Assembly (NCBI RefSeq): GCF_009017415.1
Contig: NC_092407.1
Coordinates: 3,844,001-3,908,000 of the forward strand
DNA: 64,000 nucleotides
From: Aspergillus flavus
Lineage: Eukaryota > Ascomycota > Eurotiomycetes > Eurotiales > Aspergillaceae
Direction of reading: 5' to 3'
This document shows, piece by piece, positions 58,837-64,000 of the stretch (positions are counted from its first letter, which is position 1; every line of letters begins with the position of its first letter). Below the pieces are notes generated by a model. That model was not told the origin of the DNA. It searched no databases and worked only from the letters and a program-made list of their open reading frames with translations. The translations under genes were made by a program, and so were the position numbers.

Positions 58837-60030
58837 ATGGCTATGCAGGAACGCAAACTCCCCATGGGGAAGATCGAGCCTAATACAGGCAAATATTTCG
58901 TTAATTGTGCCCTAGGAGGCATTATTGGTAGGCTTCTTCGAAATGACGGCGATATACTTGAGAAAACTCAATGCTAACGTATCCCTTCTTGGCCGTGGTG
59001 TACAGCCTGTGGTAAGTTTTCAATACTAAAAACCTATTTGCTCTCCGCGGGCTCCATTTAACCTTGGAATTATCTCGTAGGACCTACCCATACATCAGTC
59101 ACACCACTCGATCTGGTCAAGTGTCGCCGTCAGGTTGATCCCAAGATCTACACATCAAATATCTCAGCATGGCGCTCTATCTTCGCCAAGGAAGGACTGC
59201 GCGGAGTATTCTTTGGCTGGTCCCCCACATTCATCGGGTACTCCTTCCAAGGCGCAGGTAAATATGGATTCTACGAGTACTTCAAGTATCTATACGGCGA
59301 CCAAATGTTCCCCAACATGAACCGCACGGTGGTCTATCTAGGTGCCAGTGCATCGGCCGAATTCCTCGCAGACATGGCCCTCTGCCCCTTTGAGGCGATC
59401 AAGGTGCGCATGCAGACGACTCTGCCACCCTATGCGCAAACAATGCGCGAAGGCTGGAGCAAGATCGTTGCTCAAGAAGGATTCGGCGGTTTGTATAAGG
59501 GGCTGTACCCACTCTGGGCGCGACAGATCCCTTACACTATGACCAAGTTCGCTACCTTTGAGGAGACGGTCAATGCGATCTATAAGACTTTGGGCAAACC
59601 CAAGGAAAGCTGCAGCGGGCTGCAGCAGACTGGAATCAGTTTCCTGGGCGGTTACATTGCTGGCATTTTTTGTGCGATTGTCAGTCATCCGGCTGATGTT
59701 ATGGTTAGCAAGCTCAATGCTGATCGTCAGGGTGAGTTGAGTCTGATGAATCTTGATGGGGCTGTCATTATGATTTGGTGCTGACAGTATCTTAGCTGGT
59801 GAGTCAGCCATGAAAGCCGTTTCGCGCATTTATGGAAATATCGGATTTTCGGGCCTATGGAACGGTCTTCCCGTCCGCATCGTCATGTTGGGTACACTGA
59901 CTGGATTCCAATGGTTGATGTAAGTTGTCCATCATCTTCTCTAGTAGGAAAAAACAGTGATTGACGGATTATATATAGTTATGACTCGTTCAAGGTGTTC
60001 CTTGGTCTTCCGACCACTGGTGGGCATTAG
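58837..60030 (+). CDS. Mitochondrial phosphate carrier (Pic2/Mir1 type)
   Basis: An inner-membrane carrier importing phosphate (Pic2-type members also move copper) for ATP synthesis. Five exons, 58837-58927, 59006-59011, 59081-59731, 59796-59919 and 59979-60030, give 307 residues, the standard carrier length. The threefold carrier repeat is visible with [24 protein letters not shown] and [32 protein letters not shown] and [21 protein letters not shown] are hallmarks of phosphate carriers, and [26 protein letters not shown] closes the third repeat. The second exon is only 6 nt and encodes the AC of GIIACGP. Both flanking introns have consensus ends and one has a clear CTAAC branch point. Membership in the phosphate carrier subfamily is secure; Pic2 versus Mir1 is not settled. 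Confidence 0.94.
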
Positions 60031-60651
60031 ACTCTTACATACCGACCAATCTAGATATCATCGCTATGTGCTTAGTAGATAGTCCAGAATGATGAATGTT
60101 CATGATCCACGAATTCGGTAGTTCGCCGTAGGGCAATAGTAATTGTCTAGACACAAGGCACCGTTGACCGCCTCCGATCACGATCCGGCAGAATGGCAGC
60201 CGCGATTCCAAACCATCGCCGGCCCAGCAATCAGACATCCAGCGATTGCGGCAGAATTCTGTCATTTGAACTTGGCGCTACTCATTGCGAGACTAGTTAT
60301 AACTCGGAAATTGTTTGTGGCTTCAGTAAACTCAAAGATCCTTGCCGTCTCGTGCCTCGCCGAAGAACCTTACTGGTTCCGTGGAAAGGGATCCCCGAGT
60401 ACTTTCGCATCCTCGAGACATACTCAGCACATCTCACTCTTCGGTCCTTTGTCCCTGAACACCCCGTTGACTGGAAGTCCGAGACCAAGTCTTACTCAGC
60501 GCAACCCCCATCAATCCGCAGCGAGGCCTCACTTCATCCATCTAACCCCCCATATCACCTCTTACCTCAAATCTCGCCCTTTACCCTAGACCCTCGACAA
60601 CACCAACTCAATCCAAACCACAACGAACACCACCATATAACACTTAACACA
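60031..60651 (+). other. Upstream region of the INO80 F-domain gene, open in frame
   Basis: A 621 bp spacer whose last 459 bases (ATG at 60193 onward) are open in the same frame as the gene that follows, without a stop. The sequence is C-rich near 60530-60650, as in fungal leaders. No recognisable domain lies in the open part. It may be an ordinary 5' UTR or an N-terminal extension. Confidence 0.4.
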
Positions 60652-61461
60652 ATGGAGCCCTCTACAAACCAGTCAACATCAATCGAGTCCTCGAACCCCC
60701 CGAGCGTCGAACTCGCCTACAAACGCAAATGCGTCGCCTTAAAGAAGCGCTTAAATGAGATCGAAAATGAGAACGATCTGATGCGTGTCCGCAACCGCCG
60801 CGGCTGGCAATACATCCACAAGATGCGTCTCGAGTCATGCATTCTGCTCGAGCGCCTAGCCAAGGTCACCGGCATGGCAGAGGAGGCCCAGGCAGGTGTC
60901 AACCCGGAGCTACGGGCCCGCGCCGCGGCTATGTTGTCCAATGCGGCGGTTCTGGATCCTGGTGAGAAGGAGGGTGGTGGTGGTGCGTATTATGCAGATG
61001 ACACGGAGGGGAGCTCGGATGAACAGCCGCCTACTGTTAGTTTTTTCCCCCCTTTCTTTCTTCCCTTTCCCCTGAATGGGCGGATTGGACTAATGTTATC
61101 ACAGCCCCAAGAACGACCCCTGCGTGTGAAACGGTCCCGGAAATCAAATGTCGGTGACGGTGCAGATGATGATGCTGCCCCTTCTGCTAACAATGCGCCT
61201 GAGTCTTCGTCCGCTGCTGGATCAGCCTCGCTTCCGCGGTTAGCGCCAGCGCCGTCGCAGGAGGACATGACTTCTTCGTTCCGCATCCAGGCTGGCAACG
61301 GCTCAGCACAAGATAAAGAGAACAATACCGGCTCTGGAAGTGACCGTGGTGGTAGCCAGAACCCGGAGTCCGGGTCAAGAGAACCTGGTCAAGGAGAGGT
61401 TTCTGTGGAGCCGACGACGCCTATGGATATGGATACTAAGGAGTCGAAGGAGGACAGTTAG
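60652..61461 (+). CDS. INO80 complex subunit F-domain protein
   Basis: A nuclear protein carrying the small domain called INO80 complex subunit F, so a probable accessory of the INO80 chromatin remodeller. Two exons, 60652-61035 and 61105-61461, give 246 residues. The conserved domain is at about 24-72: AYKRKCVALKKRLNEIENEN followed by DLMRVRNRRGWQYIHKMRLE and SCILLERL, a basic coiled-coil-like helix pair. The rest is acidic and Ser/Pro/Gly-rich, with a basic RVKRSRKS patch after the intron that may be a nuclear signal. The intron has a GTTAGT donor, a T-rich interior and an ACAG acceptor. The frame is open 153 codons upstream of the chosen ATG. Confidence 0.8.
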   Translation: MEPSTNQSTSIESSNPPSVELAYKRKCVALKKRLNEIENENDLMRVRNRRGWQYIHKMRLESCILLERLAKVTGMAEEAQAGVNPELRARAAAMLSNAAVLDPGEKEGGGGAYYADDTEGSSDEQPPTVSFFPPFFLPFPLNGRIGLMLSQPQERPLRVKRSRKSNVGDGADDDAAPSANNAPESSSAAGSASLPRLAPAPSQEDMTSSFRIQAGNGSAQDKENNTGSGSDRGGSQNPESGSREPGQGEVSVEPTTPMDMDTKESKEDS

Positions 61462-61990
61462 TTGGGGTCAGTGGATGATGATCTGGGGCTTTGTATCTTT
61501 ATCTTCTTATACTCTTAGTCTTTTGTGTCTTTTTCTTTTTCTTTCTTCTATATCTAAAGGGGGGTTCTCGGGGTTCTTGTTTGTTCATCTTTACTAAAAT
61601 TAAGATTAGGGAGTTTGCTTTTTTCATATCCCATTTTTGTCTTTGGTGATGGATGAGGTGCGAAATGTACATTCTGTTCGTGGAATGGGGATGATGGTGT
61701 CGATTACGTGGTAGATGACAGCTACGGTTACGAAGGTGTATCTTTTTGTTACAGGAACAGCGTGTGTTATTGTAGAGGCGCTGAAAAGCTATTCACCTGC
61801 CTGTGTAGCTGATGTCATATTGTATTGTACATGGGATGGTTATGCGTAGCTATCATAGAAATGCGATCTTGCCCGTTCGCCCTGACGCCAGTACCAGTAC
61901 AATGCAATAGGGAGGGAAAATTAATGAAATCGAAATGTAGATAGAGGTCTGTGAGCAAGATGAGGCGGAAGATGTCCGGTGACTAGGGCT
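61462..61990. other. Convergent intergenic region
   Basis: A 529 bp stretch between the 3' ends of the INO80 F-domain gene (+) and the DUF155 gene (-). It has a T-rich run near 61500-61550. No gene was seen. Confidence 0.5.
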
Positions 61991-63617
61991 TTAGTCAACG
62001 CCAGCGTATAAGTCGACCACGATATTGATGGCTGCGACGAGGATCTCTGCAGCGATGAGGACGATGACTGTGCATTTATATTAGTAAATGTAGTTGGAAG
62101 GATCGCAGGGTAGTGGAAGGTGATAACATACCAATCCATTCTAGATACTCACCGTGTCGGTGAGTCAGTTGGTCTTTGAGAACGGCCAGGAGATCTGCAA
62201 TTACGTCTAGTCGTTCATTCAGGAGGCTGACTCGTTGGTCCATTTCGAGGTAGCTCCGCACGGCTTGGTAGACAGGCTCTAACTGTGGTTCTGCCCACAT
62301 TAGTTCTGGGCTGTCTAGAACCGAACCCTGGAGATGGATATTGATTCGTAGAATGAATAATTCTCCGACTTGCATGTTGATTTGTCGCCGCGTGAGATTG
62401 ACACTTCCTGTCTGTGCGATCTGGGCAGGCAATGGTGCAGTATTCGAGATCGTTTCTGAGACGAGATCCTCGAAAAGAGAGGTCTTCACTGATTGAGCAA
62501 GAGCATGTGAGATGGCCAGTTTGATCATGTGGTTTCGGGGTTCGCGCAGAGAGATGAAGTCGTTGTATATCCGCGCCTGGTACTCACGCGCATAGTAGAA
62601 ATTAAAGTTTTCGACCTGTGTATCTTCGGGACTCAAGATGGACGTTGCGAATTTAGAGACATCGGACAGGAACCGGGATTCTTGTGCGGGCGACATGCCC
62701 CATATAACGACCGTGCCATAATCAAAGAGGAATACCTCCGGGGTGTGGATTGTGGTGTCGAAGTCTGGAGTTTCAGATTGGGTTTCCGCTATAGCATTCT
62801 CTGATTGGTGAGCTTGAGAGTCTCGAAGGTCGATGAGGTCCTCTCTCCGGGATTTAGTATTATCTTCGATTTCGACCACGCTGTCGGAGAATCTGCGCTC
62901 GGTGGATGGCCTCTGGAACGTTTCCCTCATACCCACATTATTCATGCCAACATTGTTTTCTGAAGTACTTCTTTGCTTTTCTTCGTATTGGTAGTCGAAA
63001 GGCGAGTAGACACACTCATCGTAGAGTTTCGGATTTGCTCCACGGGTTTTGGACCTTGATTTGAGAAACCTGACCGCTCCATCTAGTCGATATGAATTGG
63101 CCGTACAGTATGCAGTCACACGGGGTAGTCGTTCTCTGTCCGACTTGCCCAGTCTTGCAGCATGGCTTCGAGCAGTGGGTTCCTTAATCCGTGCGATTTG
63201 CGAGTAGACGTCTGATGGGAATTCGCCTTCAGCAGCCTCCTCGGTGATCGGATCAGGGAGAAGTTTCAATTTCTGAGCTTTCTTTGTCGTTCTTTGTGGG
63301 CCGACTTTGGGTGCCGCAGGCATTGAGGGGGCTGCACTATAGGGCGCTCCATGGCTATTCCGGCGACGAAGCTTGCTGTTCAATGCGGACAGGCCAGTCG
63401 GTCGTTGCGGGGTTTCCTGGGAACTCGGAAATGAGGAAGGACCGGAATATAGGGTCTTCACCGGAGCGTTTGTAGAGGTGGTATCGTGATATGTGCTGAC
63501 TGTAGTGAGAGGGTTGAAGGTGACTGTCCGCCGGTTTGCTCGCGGTGACGTATTAGATGTTGCGGGTTGTTGTTGGTGCTGGGGGAGCAGGGGAGTTGTT
63601 TCTGCGGTAGAAGCCAT
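61991..63617 (-). CDS. Rmd1/Rmd8-type DUF155 membrane protein
   Basis: A DUF155 (RMND1/Sif2) family protein. Yeast Rmd1 and Rmd8 are cytosolic or membrane members needed for meiotic nuclear division, while animal RMND1 is mitochondrial. Two exons in transcript order, 63617-62132 and 62067-61991, give 520 residues. A disordered Ser/Pro-rich N-terminus with a KKAQKLKLLPDP basic patch precedes the conserved part: RVTAYCTANSYRLDGAVRFL, then VFLFDYGTVVIWGMSPAQES and FNFYYAREYQARIYNDFISL. It ends with LTHRHGEYLEWIVIVLIAAE, leading into a single C-terminal membrane span (IVLIAAEILVAAINIVV). The last splice junction falls inside WIV and is needed for that span. The ATG at 63617 is followed by a normal N-terminus. 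Confidence 0.9.
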
Positions 63618-64000
63618 GTTGGACGTAGTGGGTGAAGATAATTATTAGAAGCCTGCCACTGATGGGCAGGTGGACGTTTAATAATGATAGAAATCACTCC
63701 GGAAGATCTTTCCGTCGAAATGGAGGTGAAGAATGGATTGACCAAGCTCCAAGCTTTCGCACGTGCGCGCACCAGAGGCTAACCTGCTATAGAACAAACT
63801 GCATCCACTTCGACTTTTGCCAACGGTCTAGGCTACTTAGATGTTGGGCACAGATATCTTTGTATACACTTCCTTTGATTTTCCTTTCTTTCCTTTTCTT
63901 TTTTTTTGTGTTGGTTTCCCTTCCAAGTGAAACATAAGCAAGCTGGACTGAGTATAAGACATTTACTAAAAAGAAAACATAAATAGTAGGAAAACAAAGA
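63618..64000. other. Upstream region of the DUF155 gene, window edge
   Basis: The promoter side of the DUF155 gene, with T-rich and A-rich runs at about 63880-63910 and 63965-64000. No gene is seen before the window ends. Confidence 0.4.

Overview
The window is nuclear chromosomal DNA from a filamentous ascomycete, most likely a Eurotiales/Aspergillus-type mould. The signs are many short introns (about 45-155 nt) with GTRNGT donors and CTAAC/TACTAAT-like branch points, compact genes on both strands, C-rich wobble positions in the ribosomal protein gene, and protein families typical of that group (Ssn6/Cyc8, Kre6/Skn1, cPLA2-type lipase, Zn2Cys6 factor, PC-esterase-like membrane protein). I see no rRNA, tRNA, CRISPR, virus or intact transposon. 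All gene models are my own manual splicing: reading frames were joined at splice sites and every model I list closes in frame.

Layout. 0-9.3 kb: Ssn6/Cyc8 TPR corepressor (+), ribosomal protein L3 (+) and a small unknown gene (+). 9.3-13.9 kb is gene-poor and carries a (TATG)n microsatellite. 13.9-16.1 kb: Kre6/Skn1 beta-1,6-glucan protein (+). 17.4-18.4 kb: small unknown gene (+). 19.1-20.9 kb: mitochondrial pyruvate dehydrogenase kinase (-). 20.9-24.9 kb is a second gene-poor stretch. 24.9-26.5 kb: PC-esterase-like type II membrane protein (+). 27.7-32.0 kb: adenylosuccinate lyase (-) and exocyst Exo70 (-); Exo70 is divergent from a cPLA2-like phospholipase (+, 32.4-34.9 kb). 35.2-37.1 kb: PTEN/Tep1 phosphatase (-). 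37.9-38.3 kb: small secreted protein (-). 39.5-41.7 kb: PPR protein (-). 42.1-42.6 kb: Lsm4 (-). 43-44.3 kb: possible gene remnant. 44.4-46.2 kb: Hat1 (-), divergent from a lambda-crystallin-like 3-hydroxyacyl-CoA dehydrogenase family gene (+). Then follow a DUF202 membrane protein (+), a ZIP metal transporter (+), a Cdc4-like F-box/WD40 protein (+), a Zn2Cys6 transcription factor (+), a mitochondrial phosphate carrier (+), an INO80 subunit F-domain protein (+) and an Rmd1/Rmd8-type DUF155 protein (-).

The genes are mostly housekeeping and do not form one pathway or a biosynthetic cluster. The unusual signals lie in gene architecture. The pyruvate dehydrogenase kinase stop sits in a tobamovirus-type readthrough context (CAA TGA CAA TTA) followed by 70 open in-frame codons. 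There are two microexons of 7 and 6 nt. In three genes the first coding exon is only the start codon or part of it. One gene may have alternative membrane C-termini through intron retention.
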